Shown: positions 12,001 through 23,517, numbered from the stretch's first letter. The stretch is DNA of 64,000 nt from Apium graveolens (GCF_009905375.1 NW_027417662.1:1-64000), one strand, 5' to 3'. Notes: a model not told the origin generated them from the sequence alone. Program-made: numbers and translations.

Positions 12001-12925
12001 GGAAGTATGTTCTGATGGTAGGTTGAGTTGGTTGAGATTGAGAAGTGGTTGACTGTGTAGTGGTTGGAGGTGTTGATGGAGGTTGGGTTGGTTGGACATC
12101 AGGATATGTAGCAGTGTATGTGGCTAGGTCAGAGTTTACTAAACACTGTTTGATTGATTGGGGAATTTGGAGGGGTCTTAAAACAGTTTTCTTATTATCA
12201 GTAGATAATAAGTCAGTAAATGCTCTCTTAGCAAGTTTAAATGGTGAAATCAACTCACTTGCTAGTTGGGGTGCATCAGAGTGACAAAAGCTGTAAATAA
12301 GTTGACAAAATCTAGCAAAATATACAGTATTTCTATCTTCTGTCATCCTAACCCCTATGAATCCTAGTACAGCAGTAGCATAATCAAAATGAGACTGAGT
12401 AATCAGAGCATACCCAATTTGATGACTTAGGATAGGAATTGCATCAAAGTTTGAACATTTGTTTGCAAAAGTTCTGGTGATGCAGTCAAAGAAGAAACTC
12501 CATTCCCTCCTTATATGGGGTCTTTTCAACTGTCCAAGCTTTGCTAAAGTTTTTTCACAGCCCAGATTGGCCATTGGCTGTTGAAGAGCTGGCTCCTCAA
12601 CTGTTGAATAAGTGCAGTTTTCTGGCAATTGTAGTGCTTGGCGAACTGTAGCCACAGTCACCACATGCTCATCATCCCCTGTAGTAAAGATAATACTTGG
12701 AGACCCATTGGCACCACCATCATCATACACGCCACTCCTCCAAAACTCCAGCACTTGAGTTCTTGAGAGTGTGTCTGGTTGGGTCAGTGAATAGCCTATT
12801 TCACTTCGAGATAAAAAGTCTTGGATGAAGTGAAGTTCTGATGGAGCTTCATCCTTAGAGAGAATATCTGAGTAGTTGTTAGGAACAAACTTAGCTCCAT
12901 TGAAAATAATGTCTTTTGGTACCAT
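9029..12925 (-). pseudogene. Element A post-pol ORF3 (SIRE accessory ORF), broken
   Basis: The ORF opens with MVPKDIIFNGAKFVPNNY at 12925 and stays open for about 520 codons, then continues in other frames to a C-terminus at 9029. It is colinear with ORF3 of element B. The N-terminal 230 residues are conserved (RREWSFFFDCITRTFANKC, NTVYFARFCQLIYSFC). A Pro/Thr/Gln/Ser-rich linker follows, with a basic NLS-like patch RPKRAKYVSQPPPKRRKM near residue 335, then acidic Ser/Glu-rich sequence and a predicted coiled coil with repeated Gln/Glu/Lys (about 10680-10970). No signal peptide or membrane segment is apparent, so the env-like label often given to this slot is not supported. Function unknown. 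I propose a nuclear DNA- or RNA-associated role. Several frameshifts make it a pseudogene. Confidence 0.7.
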
Positions 12926-14425
12926 TTCTGTGAGAAATAAGTGAGAAAAATAGAGTGTGCAAAAGGTGTTTGATAAAAGTCCTGTAAGAAAAAGCTTCAG
13001 AGAATATTAGAGAGAGAGATAATAAGAGAGACTAGAGAATAAAAAAAGTGGGTAAAAGATTATAAAATCTTTGAACTCCCATATATATACTCTCTTTTTG
13101 ACAATTGTTATGATTGAAGCAGAACAGACTTTAGACACCTGGCAGCATATCATTAGTCAAAAAATTATTAGTGGGCACGGGTATTAAGCAGTAATAAATA
13201 TGCACATGCAGTGTTTCAAGGAAAACACGCTTCCCACTTACTAAATGATTAAGACTATTTTTATCTCACCTATTTATAATCTGATAAAATATGACCGGTA
13301 TAGTATTTACCACAAATAAGTCAAGTAAATAAATAATTCCATATAAGCATCAGAGTTTGTATCAGGATTTAATATCAGAACTTAACTATTATCAGATTTT
13401 AACAGTCATCATAATATGACTTCTGTACTCAAAAAATGAATGTTTGTTTATGTGATTCTTCATACAAATACTGACTTGTTTCTTCAGAGTTTAATCATCA
13501 GAACTTCCATCAGAACTTGTCTTCAGAATTTATGCAAATGACACTTAACTGTTTGTCAAAAACAACTTAATCAACACAGTAATTTTCATCATTCATATGC
13601 AGTGAAAATGTGTGCATTAGCAAAATATCAGATAAAGATTAAAGTCTGATAAACTTCAGTACATCTTAGAAATAAGGCATAACTAAGAAAAGTGCTTAAA
13701 ATCTGTCATTAATAATGAAGTCTACTATAGAATAAATTTATGCAAGAATCCACCTCAACTGTTTGTGCTCATTTTATGCATCTTTTGAAATTCCTTTTTA
13801 CAATGGCTTCTCAGTGTAAGTGAGTCACAACTAATATCAGAATTTATGCTATTATCAGAGTATTTCTCCAGTAATCAGAGAATGTGAAAAGTCACCAAGA
13901 AAAATTTATTTGCTTTTCTAATACATATTACTTAATACAAGCAATACACTTGGGTCTTCCCTTCCACATATTTACTCTAGATCTCAAAGGAGTACCTGGC
14001 TTCAATTTTCTTTTCTTTTCTTTAGATAAGTGAGGCTTATCAAGCATGTGGTTCATCTTTAAGCTTTACTGACATCAGAATTTGACAGATAAGAAGCAAG
14101 AATCTAGTTTGTGTCTTATTAATAAGATATACAAAGTAAATTTGACTAAGCTCAACATCAGAATTTGCTTGTGTTAGTGAACTTCCACATAAACAACTAA
14201 TTCAAACATGGGATTTCTAGTATGTTAAAGACTACTAGGTCATCATCTAGCACAGTTATCCTCATTGGATTGAATAGTCACAGAACATTCAAAACACTAT
14301 CAGAGTATATAGATCCATATCAGATAATAATCAGTATTTAATGTAATATAATTTAAGCACATATTACATGAAGATAAGACAATCTGTAAACACTGATCAT
14401 AAAGTCTGATGCATGAGAACAAAAA
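12926..14425 (-). other. Element A pol-ORF3 spacer rich in the TCAGAACTT motif
   Basis: This 1.5-kb non-coding interval follows the pol stop and ends at ORF3. It contains many copies and near-copies of ATCAGAACTT (for example 13372, 13498, 13509) and ATCAGAATTT. No ORF is supported. It matches the spacer of B at 21281-23680 but lacks the roughly 0.9 kb that holds B's small ORF. Confidence 0.7.
13079..13092 (-). promoter_or_regulatory. Putative internal promoter for element A ORF3
   Basis: The minus strand reads GAGAGTATATATATGGGAG, a clear TATA box, about 155-165 bp before the ORF3 ATG at 12925. The interval is CT/GA-rich with TTCTC tracts like a plant leader. Elements B and C have a TATA-like box at a similar place, which supports a real internal promoter. 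Confidence 0.55.
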
Positions 14426-14908
14426 CTAAGCAGATTTAGAGAAAGAACCTGAAACCATTCCAAGTTCATTTACCAGTCTTGTAAAAGTAGCTTCACATAG
14501 TGGTTTTGTGAAGATATCTGCTAGTTGTTGATCTGTTGGAACAAAATGCAATTCCACTGTACCTTCCATCACATGTTCCCTTATGAAATGATACCTAATG
14601 CTGATGTGCTTTGTCATTGATTGTTGAACTGGATTACCTGTCATAGCAATAACACTTTGATTATCACATTAAATAGGTATTTTAGAAAATTCTAACCCAT
14701 AGTCCAGTAACTAATTCTTCATCCATGGAACCTGTGCACAACAACTTCCTGCAGCAATATATTATGCTTCTGCAGTTGATGTGAAAATTGATTTTTGTTT
14801 CTTGCTAAACCAAGAAACCAATCTGCCTCCAAGAAATTGGAAGCTTCCACTAGTGCTTTTCCTGTCTATTTTGCATCCTGCAAAATCTGCATCTGAATAA
14901 CCTATTAG
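14426..14908 (-). pseudogene. Element A pol, RNase H part
   Basis: This is the C-terminal part of element A's pol, cut from the RT part (28220-29311) by insertion of element B at the ATTAG target. Minus-strand reading matches B's RNase H: DADFAGCKIDRKSTSG-type start, a decayed active region, then QSMTKHISIRYHFIREHV and a C-terminus NELGMVSGSFSKSA with stop at 14426. Stops within the segment show decay. It would be the RNase H that removes template RNA. Confidence 0.85.
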
Positions 14909-15526
14909 TGTTAGATATATTTGATAATGTCATGGCTAATATGTTTTATGTTTAGCTTTCAGAATCTTACGTGAACAGGATAAATCAGTACTTAACTGTT
15001 GATCAGTACTTATACTGGAAGTCAGGACTTAAGGATATCAGTACTTATATTATCAGGAGATAATCATCAGAAGATAGATATCAGAACATAAGTGCTGAAG
15101 GACAATCAGATAAGGACAATAGCTGATTAAAGGAAAGAAGATCGAGATAAACATAAGAAGAGATATGCATGAAGAAGGAATTCCGTGAAGAATGGAATAC
15201 TTGGAAGAAAAGATGTCTGATTGATATATTTTAGGAAGCAGAATTATATTCCATATCAATTAGCGATTATCTTGTAACTGTGTAGTATAAAAACACAGAC
15301 ATAGGGTTTACATTATAAGTGTTATCATTATTAGAGAAGATTATTCATTGTAACCCTTGCAGCTCTCGTGATATTTGTTCATCACTGAGAGGTAACAGTT
15401 CCATACTGTAACAGAGTTTATTGTTTCAATAAAGTTTGTTTTCTGTTACTTAAGTTCTTAAAGTTCGATTTGAGTGTACTATACACTGTATTCACCCCCT
15501 CTATAGTGTGTGTGTGTGACCTAACA
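14909..15526 (+). repeat. Element B 5' LTR
   Basis: 618 bp, TGTTAGATAT...ACCTAACA. The promoter TATAAAA lies near 15286 and an AATAAA poly(A) signal at 15428-15433. U3 carries five copies of the motif ATCAGNACTTA or a near-copy at 14984, 15001, 15021, 15037 and 15079. The short GT run near the 3' end differs by 2 bp from the 3' LTR. Confidence 0.95.
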
Positions 15527-15528
15527 AT

Positions 15529-15540
15529 TGGTATCAGAGC
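15529..15540 (+). promoter_or_regulatory. Element B primer binding site
   Basis: TGGTATCAGAGC, two bases after the LTR end, is the complement of the 3' end of plant initiator Met-tRNA, the usual primer for Ty1/copia reverse transcription. Confidence 0.95.
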
Positions 15541-15582
15541 CTATCTGTTAACATACATACAGTTAAAGATCCAAACACAATC

Positions 15583-17730
15583 ATGTCGGACACAGAAACT
15601 CCAACTAAGCCTACCACAACTGAGGAACCACCAAAGACACAAATTCAGAGTCGGTATGAGACCATCAGAGTCCCCATACTGAGACCATCTGAATATCCCA
15701 TATGGAAGGTAAGGATGACCATGTTCCTGGAAGCAACAGATCTAGAATACCTTGATAGAATCAAGGAAGGTCCTCACAAACCAACCAAACTCGCTGTTGC
15801 AGTTGCAGGTGAAGCAGCAAAGACCGTACCAAAGGAGAAGAGTGATTATACTGCTGAGGACATAGCATCAATTGCTAAGGATGCTAAGGTACGACACTTA
15901 CTGCATAGTGCCATTGATAATGTAATGTCAAACAGGGTAATCAACTGCAAGACTGCTAAGGAGATATGGGATGCTCTGGAAATAAGGTGTCAGGGAACTG
16001 ACATAATTAAGAAGAACAGGAAGACAATACTCACTCAAGAGTATGAACACTTTGACTCAAAGACTAATGAGTCATTGAATGATTTATATGATAGATTTGT
16101 CAAACTTTTGAATGATTTGTCATTGGTTGATAAAGAGTATGATCTTGAAGATTCAAACCTTAAGTTACTGTTAGCTCTTCCTGAATGCTGGGATTTGAAG
16201 GCAACGACAATAAGAGACAACTACAATCTTGATGAAACAACTCTTGACGAAATCTATGGAATGCTCAAGACTCATGAGCTGGAGATGGAACAAAGAAGCA
16301 AGAGGAAAGGAGGAAAGTCAAGGACAGTTGCTCTTAAGGCTGAAGAAGAATTCCCCAAAGCAGCTTTCTCAAAGAAAGACAAGGGTAAAGCTCTTTTCAT
16401 AAAGTCTGATACTGAGTCATCAAGTTCTGAGAGTGATGATGACTCAGATTCTGAAAGCTTGCCTGAGACTGATGCTGATGAGGAGATGATGAAGCTGTGT
16501 GCTCTTATGGTGAAAGGAATCACAAAGATTGCATACAGGAAGTTCAGGAAGGGAAAGAAGTTTTCCAGGAAAAGCATAAGTTCTGATAAGAAGAATTTCA
16601 GAAGATCTGAAGGCAGAGGAGGAAAGTCTGACAGAGGAGATTACACCAATGTTAAATGCTATAACTGTGGTGAGAAAGGCCACATATCTCCGGACTGCAA
16701 GAAGGTAAAGGGTGACAGAGGCAAGGCTCTTGTCACAAAGCAGAAAAGCTGGACAGACACCTCAGACTCTGAAAGTGAGGAGAACTATGCATTGATGGCA
16801 AATGCTGATAAAGAAAGTGCTGAGAGCGGTTCTGAAGCTGCTGAAACAAAGGTACCTCAGACTACTTATGCTTTTCATACTGATGATATTAATGAGTTGA
16901 GAAGATATCTTAAAACCATGTTTGTTAGCTATAGAGATCAAACTTTAACATGTGAAAGATTAACTTCTGAAAATCTTGCATTTAAGAAAAGGAATGATTT
17001 CTTAGAAAAAGAGTTAGTCATGTTCCATCAAACTCAAAAGGATAGAGATGATGCTTTTTATGTTAGGAATGAAGTGCTAAAACTAAATGAATCTCTAAAA
17101 ACTGAGTTAGAAAAGGAAAGAGAGATTATCAGGACTTGGACTAACTCTGGCAAAACAACTCAAAATCTGCTAAGTAGTGGAAACTGGAAAGAGGGCTTAG
17201 GTTATGGAGAAGATAAGAATGATAAAGGAACTGAAGAAATTATGCCTGTTGTTAAGCAAAAGCCAAAGTTTAAACCTGTTAAGTTTGTAACTGTAAAGTC
17301 TGAAAATGAGAAATCAGAAGTTAAAGAGGAATTAACTTCTGACAAACTAAAACAGGAAAAGACAGCTGAAGTGAACATAGGCTTAATGACAAAGAAGCAG
17401 CTTAAGCATAAGCTGAAAGATGTCAAGAATGAAAATAAGGTAAAATCACCTAGGAAAAATAGGAATGGAAAGGAAGGTGTGAATAAAAGCAATGATTATA
17501 AACCTGTTCCTAATGCTCCTAGGAAAACATGTCATAACTGTGGAAGTTCTAACCATCTGGCTTCTTTTTGCAGGAAGAATAAGAATATTAACTCCTTACC
17601 TTCAAAATCAGGAGTTAAGAGTCAGTCTGTTAGATACAAACCACAAAATCCTTGTTTTCATTGTGGTAGTTTATGGCATTCCATTTATACTTGTAAGGAA
17701 TATCATAGTTTGTACTATGATTATTATTAA
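15583..17730 (+). CDS. gag: Element B gag polyprotein (three zinc knuckles)
   Basis: A 715-codon frame starts MSDTETPTKP at the first ATG after the PBS. An N-terminal copia gag region (YPIWKVRMTMFLEATD, residues about 38-53; TAKEIWDALEIRC near 125) is followed by the UBN2-like core with RFVKLLNDL. There are Ser/Asp-rich linkers and a Lys/Glu coiled-coil stretch around residues 450-520. Three CX2CX4HX4C knuckles occur: CYNCGEKGHISPDC (residue 359), CHNCGSSNHLASFC (650) and CFHCGSLWHSIYTC (691). Gag forms the particle and the knuckles bind element RNA. It ends at TAA 17728, after which the same frame would continue through a linker to the protease. It appears intact. Several Ser-Ser-Asp codon triplets are spelled AGTTCTGAT, copies of the family motif. 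Confidence 0.9.
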   Translation: MSDTETPTKPTTTEEPPKTQIQSRYETIRVPILRPSEYPIWKVRMTMFLEATDLEYLDRIKEGPHKPTKLAVAVAGEAAKTVPKEKSDYTAEDIASIAKDAKVRHLLHSAIDNVMSNRVINCKTAKEIWDALEIRCQGTDIIKKNRKTILTQEYEHFDSKTNESLNDLYDRFVKLLNDLSLVDKEYDLEDSNLKLLLALPECWDLKATTIRDNYNLDETTLDEIYGMLKTHELEMEQRSKRKGGKSRTVALKAEEEFPKAAFSKKDKGKALFIKSDTESSSSESDDDSDSESLPETDADEEMMKLCALMVKGITKIAYRKFRKGKKFSRKSISSDKKNFRRSEGRGGKSDRGDYTNVKCYNCGEKGHISPDCKKVKGDRGKALVTKQKSWTDTSDSESEENYALMANADKESAESGSEAAETKVPQTTYAFHTDDINELRRYLKTMFVSYRDQTLTCERLTSENLAFKKRNDFLEKELVMFHQTQKDRDDAFYVRNEVLKLNESLKTELEKEREIIRTWTNSGKTTQNLLSSGNWKEGLGYGEDKNDKGTEEIMPVVKQKPKFKPVKFVTVKSENEKSEVKEELTSDKLKQEKTAEVNIGLMTKKQLKHKLKDVKNENKVKSPRKNRNGKEGVNKSNDYKPVPNAPRKTCHNCGSSNHLASFCRKNKNINSLPSKSGVKSQSVRYKPQNPCFHCGSLWHSIYTCKEYHSLYYDYY

Positions 17731-17937
17731 ATAAAACCTTCTTTGAAGAAAGTTTCCATTGTTCCTTCTAGTGTAAATTCTGATTCAAAGTCTGATAGTG
17801 TAAGTTCTGATAAGAAAAATGTTAACATAAACTCTGATGCTAAATCCGCTGCAAATGTTAACAAACTTAATAAGGCCAAAGGATCCAAGCAAGTCTGGGT
17901 CCTTAAAACTAATAATTAGTGGTCTTTGTGATTGCAG
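17731..17937 (+). other. Element B gag-pol junction with stop codons and acceptor-like site
   Basis: After the gag stop the frame continues as a linker ending KQVWVLKTNN, then meets two further stops (near 17918 and 17930). CTTTGTGATTGCAG then reads straight into the pol frame at QGNRKN. The pyrimidine/GT-rich run ending CAG looks like a splice acceptor. Element C has the same arrangement at 33180-33220. How pol is reached (splicing, readthrough or reinitiation) is not known from the sequence. Confidence 0.5.
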
Positions 17938-20900
17938 GGCAACAGGAAAAATATTCTAGTTCTGGGCAGTGGATGTTCAGGACATATGACTGGAAATAAG
18001 GCCCTGCTATCAGACTTTGTGGAGAAAGCTGGCCCAAGTGTTTCTTATGGAGATGGCAACATTGGAAAAACTTTGGGATATGGCAATATCAATCTTGGAA
18101 ATGTCATAATTAAACAAGTAGCTCTGGTCTCAGGACTTAAACACAACCTACTGAGTATAAGTCAAATCTGTGACAGAGGTTATCATGTTGATTTATTTGA
18201 AGAACACTGTGAAATTGTGAGTAAATCTAAAGGTAAAGTTGTTCTGAAAGGATACAGACGTGGTAACATTTATGAAGCTAAGCTTTCAACAAGTACTGAT
18301 GGTTCTGCAATTTGTCTGTTAAGTAGAGCATCAATTGAAGAAAGCTGGAATTGGCATAAGAAACTCTCTCATTTAAATTTCAACAATATAAATGAACTGG
18401 TCAAGAAAGATCTTGTGAGAGGATTACCAAACACAGTATTTGCTCCTGATGGTCTTTGTGATTCATGTCAGAAAGCCAAACAAAGAAAATCTTCATTCAA
18501 GAGCAAGACTGAATCATCAATTCTTGAGCCTTATCATCTTATACATGTTGATCTATTTGGTCCAGTAAATGTCATGTCTATTGCAAAGAAGAAGTATGCG
18601 TTGGTCATAGTGGATGAGTTCACCAGATACACATGGGTGTATTTCTTGCACACAAAAAGTGAAACTGCATCTATCTTGATTGATCATGTCAAACAGCTGG
18701 ATAAAATGGTCAAAGATTCTGTGAAAATTTTAAGGAGTGATAATGGCACTGAGTTCAAGAATTTGATAATGGAAGATTTCTGCAAAAGCCATGGAATAAA
18801 GCAGGAATTTTCTGCTCCTGGAACTCCACAGCAAAATGGAGTTGTTGAAAGGAAGAATAGAACTCTCATTGAAGCTGCACGTACAATGCTTGAAGAAACA
18901 AAGCTTCCAACCTATTTCTGGGCTGAAGCTATGCAGACTGCTTGTTTTACTCAAAATGCAACACTCATTAACAAGCATGGAAAAACACCATATGAGATGG
19001 TGAAGAAAAAGAAGCCAAATCTGAAATATTTTCATGTATTTGGATACAAGTGTTTTGTTCTCAAGACTCATCCTGAACAACTATCAAAGTTTGATCTAAA
19101 AGCTGATGAAGGAATCTTTGTTGAATATCCACTTTCCACAAAAGCCTTTAGAGTCTATAATTTGAGAACAAAAGTGGTCATGGAATCTATCAATGTCTCT
19201 TTTGATGACAAGAAGATCACTGGTCTTAAAGATTTCATTGACCATGATCAGCTGAGATTTAAAAATGAAGACTCATATTCTGATACTGAAAATCCTGACA
19301 GTCTAAGTCCTGATACTGCAAACTCTGATGGATTAAACTCTGATGTTATTGAAACTGTGGTGACTATGTTAAAGGAAGATGCACCTATGCAGGGGGAGCA
19401 TACTCAAGATCCTACCACATCTCAAGAAACATCAGAACATGCATCTGGCTCTTCAAGTTCTGATTCGTCAAGTTCTGATAAGCCAAGTTCTGATAGTGCT
19501 GAAAATCTAAATACTGAAGAATCTAACTCAGAGAGTATAGTTTCAGGGGGAGCATCAGAAAATGAAAATGAAGATATCATGGATCATGGGGGAGCATCCA
19601 GTTCTAGAGAAAACCTTCCATCTGCAAGGAAGTGGACAAAATCACATACACCTGATTTGATAATTGGAAATCCTGATGCAGGTGTCAGAACTAGAACAGG
19701 TACTTCATATGAGTGTCTTTACAATTCTTTTCTCTCTCAGACTGAGCCAAAGAAAGTGGAAGAAGCTCTTCAAGATGCTGATTGGGTGCAAGCAATGCAG
19801 GAAGAGTTGAATGAATTTGAAAGAAACAAAGTCTGGACCCTAGTGCCAAGACCAAAGAATAGATCTGTTGTTGGTACAAAGTGGGTATTCAGAAACAAAA
19901 CTGACAGTGATGGCATAATTACAAGGAATAAGGCAAGGCTGGTTGCAAAAGGATATTCTCAACATGAGGGAATTGATTATGATGAAACATTTGCACCAGT
20001 TGCTAGGTTAGAAGCCATAAGGATATTTTTGGCTTATGCTGCTCACAAAAAGTTTACTGTCTTTCAAATGGATGTGAAAAGTGCTTTTCTCAATGGAGAA
20101 TTGGAGGAAGAGGTATATGTTGAACAACCTCCAGGTTTTGTAGATACCAAATATCCAGATTATGTCTACAGGCTTGATAAAGCTTTATGGACTTAAGCAA
20201 GCTCCTAGAGCATGGTATGAGACTTTAGCTCAGTTTCTTCTGGAAAGTGGATTCAACAGAGGGACATTAGACAAAACACTGTTCTACCTCAACCATGGAA
20301 AGGACTTACTTCTGGTCCAAATTTATGTTGATGATATCATTTTTGGATCTACAAAAGACAAACTTTGCAAGAAGTTTTCCAAACGAATGCAGTCAAGTTA
20401 TCAGTTGAGTATGATGGGGGAACTTAGCTATTTTCTGGGCCTTCAAGTCAAGCAGAATGAGGAAGACACTTTTATTTGTCAAACCAAGTAAACCAGAAAC
20501 TTGCTAAAGAAATTTGGAATGCAAGATTGTTCAAGTGCATCCACTCCAATGGCCACTGCGACAAAACTGGATAAGGATACCGGTAAATCAGTAGATATTA
20601 CTGACTACAGAGGTATGATTGGCTCTCTACTCTATCTAACTGCTAGTAGACCTGATATCATGTATGCTACCTGTCTTTGTGCAAGATTTCAAGCAGATCC
20701 AAGAGAACCTCACTTAACAGTTGTAAAAAGAATCTTTAAGTATCTTAAAGGAACAGCTGCTCTGGGATTATGGTATCCTAGAGAATCAGATTTTAAACTA
20801 ATAGGTTACTCAGATGCAGATTTTGCAGGTTGCAAAATTGACAGGAAAAGCACAAGTGGAAGCTGCCAATTTCTTGGAGGCAGATTGGTTTCTTGGTACA

Positions 20901-21280
20901 GCAAGAAACAAAAGTCAATTTCCACATCAACTGCAGAAGCAGAGTATATTGCTGCAGGAAGCTGTTGTGCACAGATTCTTTGGATGAAGAATCAGTTACT
21001 GGATTATGGGTTAACATATTTCAAAATCCCTATTTACTGTGATAATCAAAGTGCTATTGCTATGACAGATAATCCAGTTCAACACTCAATGACAAAGCAC
21101 ATCAGCATCAGGTACCACTTCATCAGGGAACATGTGGATGAAGGTACAGTGGAATTGCATTTTGTTCCCACAGATCAACAATTGGCAAATATCTTCACAA
21201 AACCATTATGTGAAGCTACTTTTACAAGATTGGTAAATGAACTTGGAATGGTTTCAGGTTCTTTCTCTAAATCTGCTTAG
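17938..21280 (+). pseudogene. pol: Element B pol: protease, integrase, RT, RNase H
   Basis: Domains in order: an aspartic protease whose catalytic triad reads GSG instead of DSG ([11 protein letters not shown], codon GGC at 17965); GAG-pre-integrase ([10 protein letters not shown], 18350); integrase with the D, D and E positions in HVDLFGPV (18548), RSDNGTEF (18736) and [10 protein letters not shown] (18840); RT from WVFRNK (19880) with YVDDI (20326); and RNase H (DADFAGCKIDRKS, 20812; DNQSAIAM, 21040) ending FSKSA at 21280. A 2-bp deletion near 20190 shifts frame in RT and a nonsense TAA occurs at 20489. With the protease substitution, the polyprotein cannot be expected to work without help. 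Length and order are typical of SIRE/Maximus elements. Confidence 0.9.
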
Positions 21281-22629
21281 ACTTGTTCTATGTTATCAGA
21301 CTTTATGCTCAGTATTTACAGAATTAATCTCATTGTCTATTCTGTGCTTAATTGATAAATGTCTTTAAGTACTGACTGTTGTCTGATATATGTTTCTAAA
21401 CTCTGATAAGTGATATGTTTGTTCTAGTACTTATTCATCCTATGAGGATAACTGTGCTAGATAACTGACCTAATAGTCTTTAATAAACAAATGATTCCAT
21501 GTAAGAAGTAATTATTTCGGTGGAAATCTTATGACACTAGCAAATTCTGATAATTGAGCTTAGTTAAGTTTACTTTGTATATCTTATTACTAAGTCACAA
21601 ATTAGAATAATACTACTCATCTGTTAAGTTCTGATACTAGTAAAATTGCTGAATGTACTAAGTGCTGATAAACCTCACTTATCAAAAGAAAAAGCAAAAA
21701 GATCAAAGAATAAAATCAGGTACTCCTTTGAGATCTAGTGTAAAAATGTGGAAGGGACGACCCAAGTGCATTGCTGGTATTAAGTAAATATGCATTAGAA
21801 AAGCAAAATATTTTCTTGGTGACTTTTCACACTCTATGATTACTGGAGAAATACTCTGAAAATAGCATAAATTCTGATAAACAGTCGTGACTCACTTACA
21901 CTGAGAAGCCACTGTAAAATAGAATTGCAAAAGATGCATAAAATTAGCACAAAACAGTTGAGATGGACTCAAGCATGAACTCATTCATCAGTAGGTTTCA
22001 GGACAATGACAGATCTTTAGCAAAATTTTAGTTATGCCTTATTTCTAAGATGTACTGAAGTGAATCAGACTTTACTCTTTGTCTGTTTTTAGCTTAATGC
22101 ACACACTAATCACTCCATCTGAATGATGAAAATTTCTGTGGTGGTCTATGTTATTTTAGATAAACAGTCATAGTGTCATTATTGCACAAATTCTGAGGAC
22201 AAGTTCTAGGTTACACGTTCTGATGATTAAGTTCTGACGTCCATAACTCAGAACTTGTATGAGTATTTACTAAGATGGGCTTTCCTTTTTCGAGTCAAGA
22301 AATTATGTTTTGATGACTGTTAAGTTCTGGTATAGGTCTAAGTTCTGATTTCTCAGTCTAATCCTTTACTTGGTTTATCTGTGAATAAAATTTGATAACA
22401 GTCTCAGTTCGAACTAGAATATGTTGAAGTGGAAGATTAATAGTCACTATGATTAGGATTAATGGTATTCGTACTTGAACAATCCACTGTTTCTTGTGTC
22501 TTGTGCGGTCTAGAACATGATTCCTCTTTCCAATGACTGTTATTCTTTTTCAAAGTCTAGGGAGACGAGGTAGAATTAATTCTACCTGTCAGCATTAAAT
22601 ATCTTTGCGTCTCTTGGCATTCTCTTGCC
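21281..22629 (+). other. Element B post-pol spacer rich in AAGTTCTGA
   Basis: Non-coding. AAGTTCTGA or close variants are scattered throughout (for example 21625, 22228, 22256 inverted, 22339), interleaved with AAATTCTGATA and TCTGATA forms. The sequence is the antiparallel counterpart of element A 12926-14425. No ORF is supported. Confidence 0.7.
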
Positions 22630-22637
22630 TATATAAG
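22630..22637 (+). promoter_or_regulatory. Putative internal promoter for the small ORF of element B
   Basis: TATATAAG in the context TTGCCTATATAAGCAACC, followed by a CT-rich leader, lies 80 bp before the ATG at 22710. The spacing and context are those of an ordinary plant TATA promoter. Confidence 0.5.
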
Positions 22638-22709
22638 CAACCACTTCACATCAGTCTTTCCATCACATTCTTCTCACACACTTATCGTCCTTTTTCTGTC
22701 AAAAACACA

Positions 22710-22985
22710 ATGGTTCGATACAACATGTTTTTGAACTCCCAAACCTTCAATATGGAGCTAAGTTGTGCCGAGTGACAACAGGAGTGGCATGTAACAGCCA
22801 TTCCTGAGGAGATCTGGGATTCTGTCCCACAGGAGGTGCTGACTCACCTTCTATTCTTCTATATGGATTACCATCACCATCTGGAGCGATTGAAGGAGGA
22901 AAGGCGGGAAGCTATCCGTCAGCAAGAGCGAATCATACGACTCGCCATCTTGTTCGTCGAAGATAGGAAGAGGAAGATGACTTAA
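22710..22985 (+). pseudogene. Small accessory ORF of element B, one internal stop
   Basis: A frame of 92 codons counting both stops starts MVRYNMFLNSQTFNMELSC. It has a TGA at codon 22 (22773-22775), then continues QEWHVTAIPEEIWDSVPQEV, and its C-terminal half is charged and helical (LERLKEERREAIRQQERIIR) ending in a basic RKRKMT. I do not recognise the family. It sits between pol and ORF3, downstream of its own TATA box, in about 0.9 kb present in B but not in A. Nothing suggests a signal peptide. The helical basic tail could bind nucleic acid or dimerise, but that is inference. The internal stop could be a recent mutation or mean translation starts later. Confidence 0.5.
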
Positions 22986-23517
22986 TCTTGTCTTCTTCCT
23001 GTTCTTCTTCATCCTCAGCTTTGTCAGGCTTCTTAGCTAGGACTAAAGCTGTTGATGTTAGGATTAGGAGCTTAGGGAAAATCTTGTATAAGTATTGATG
23101 TAATTTCCATTTCATAAATGTATTGTCTTGATATATTAATGAAAGTTGTTTTTACTTCAAGATTTTGTCTCTGAGTTATTTCATCTTGTGTTGATAAATC
23201 CTGATTGATGTTCTGATGACCATATATATTTTGTTTTATATTAAGTTCTGATTCATTTTCAGCACTTACTCATCTAAATTATCTTGGTCATTTTCATGTG
23301 ATGTATTTTCAGAATATCAATGATGCAGTGAAAAATAATTCAATCAGTACTACTGGTTTAAATTTTGAATTAAAACTGTTTCTCTTGATTAATGGAATGG
23401 TTTTTCCTTGAAACTAGGCAACTGGGTAAGTAATGATTCCTGTTTTCTCGAGCCCAGTAACTGACCGTTATTACTGCATGTCTGACAGGTGTCCAATGGT
23501 AACATTTTTGTTCAGAG
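22986..23517 (+). other. Spacer between small ORF and ORF3 promoter
   Basis: No ORF is supported. The first 150 bases resemble a 3' UTR. AAGTTCTGA occurs near 23243 and GTTCTGATG near 23210. The minus-strand open frame over 22933-23115 is a shadow of the charged coding sequence. Confidence 0.5.

Noticed and set aside
9029..12925. Calling ORF3 an envelope gene
   Set aside because: No signal peptide or transmembrane segment could be seen; basic NLS-like patches and hydrophilic composition argue against it.
15529..15540. tRNA gene fragments
   Set aside because: The tRNA-like words are 12-bp primer binding sites next to LTRs; no cloverleaf sequence is present.
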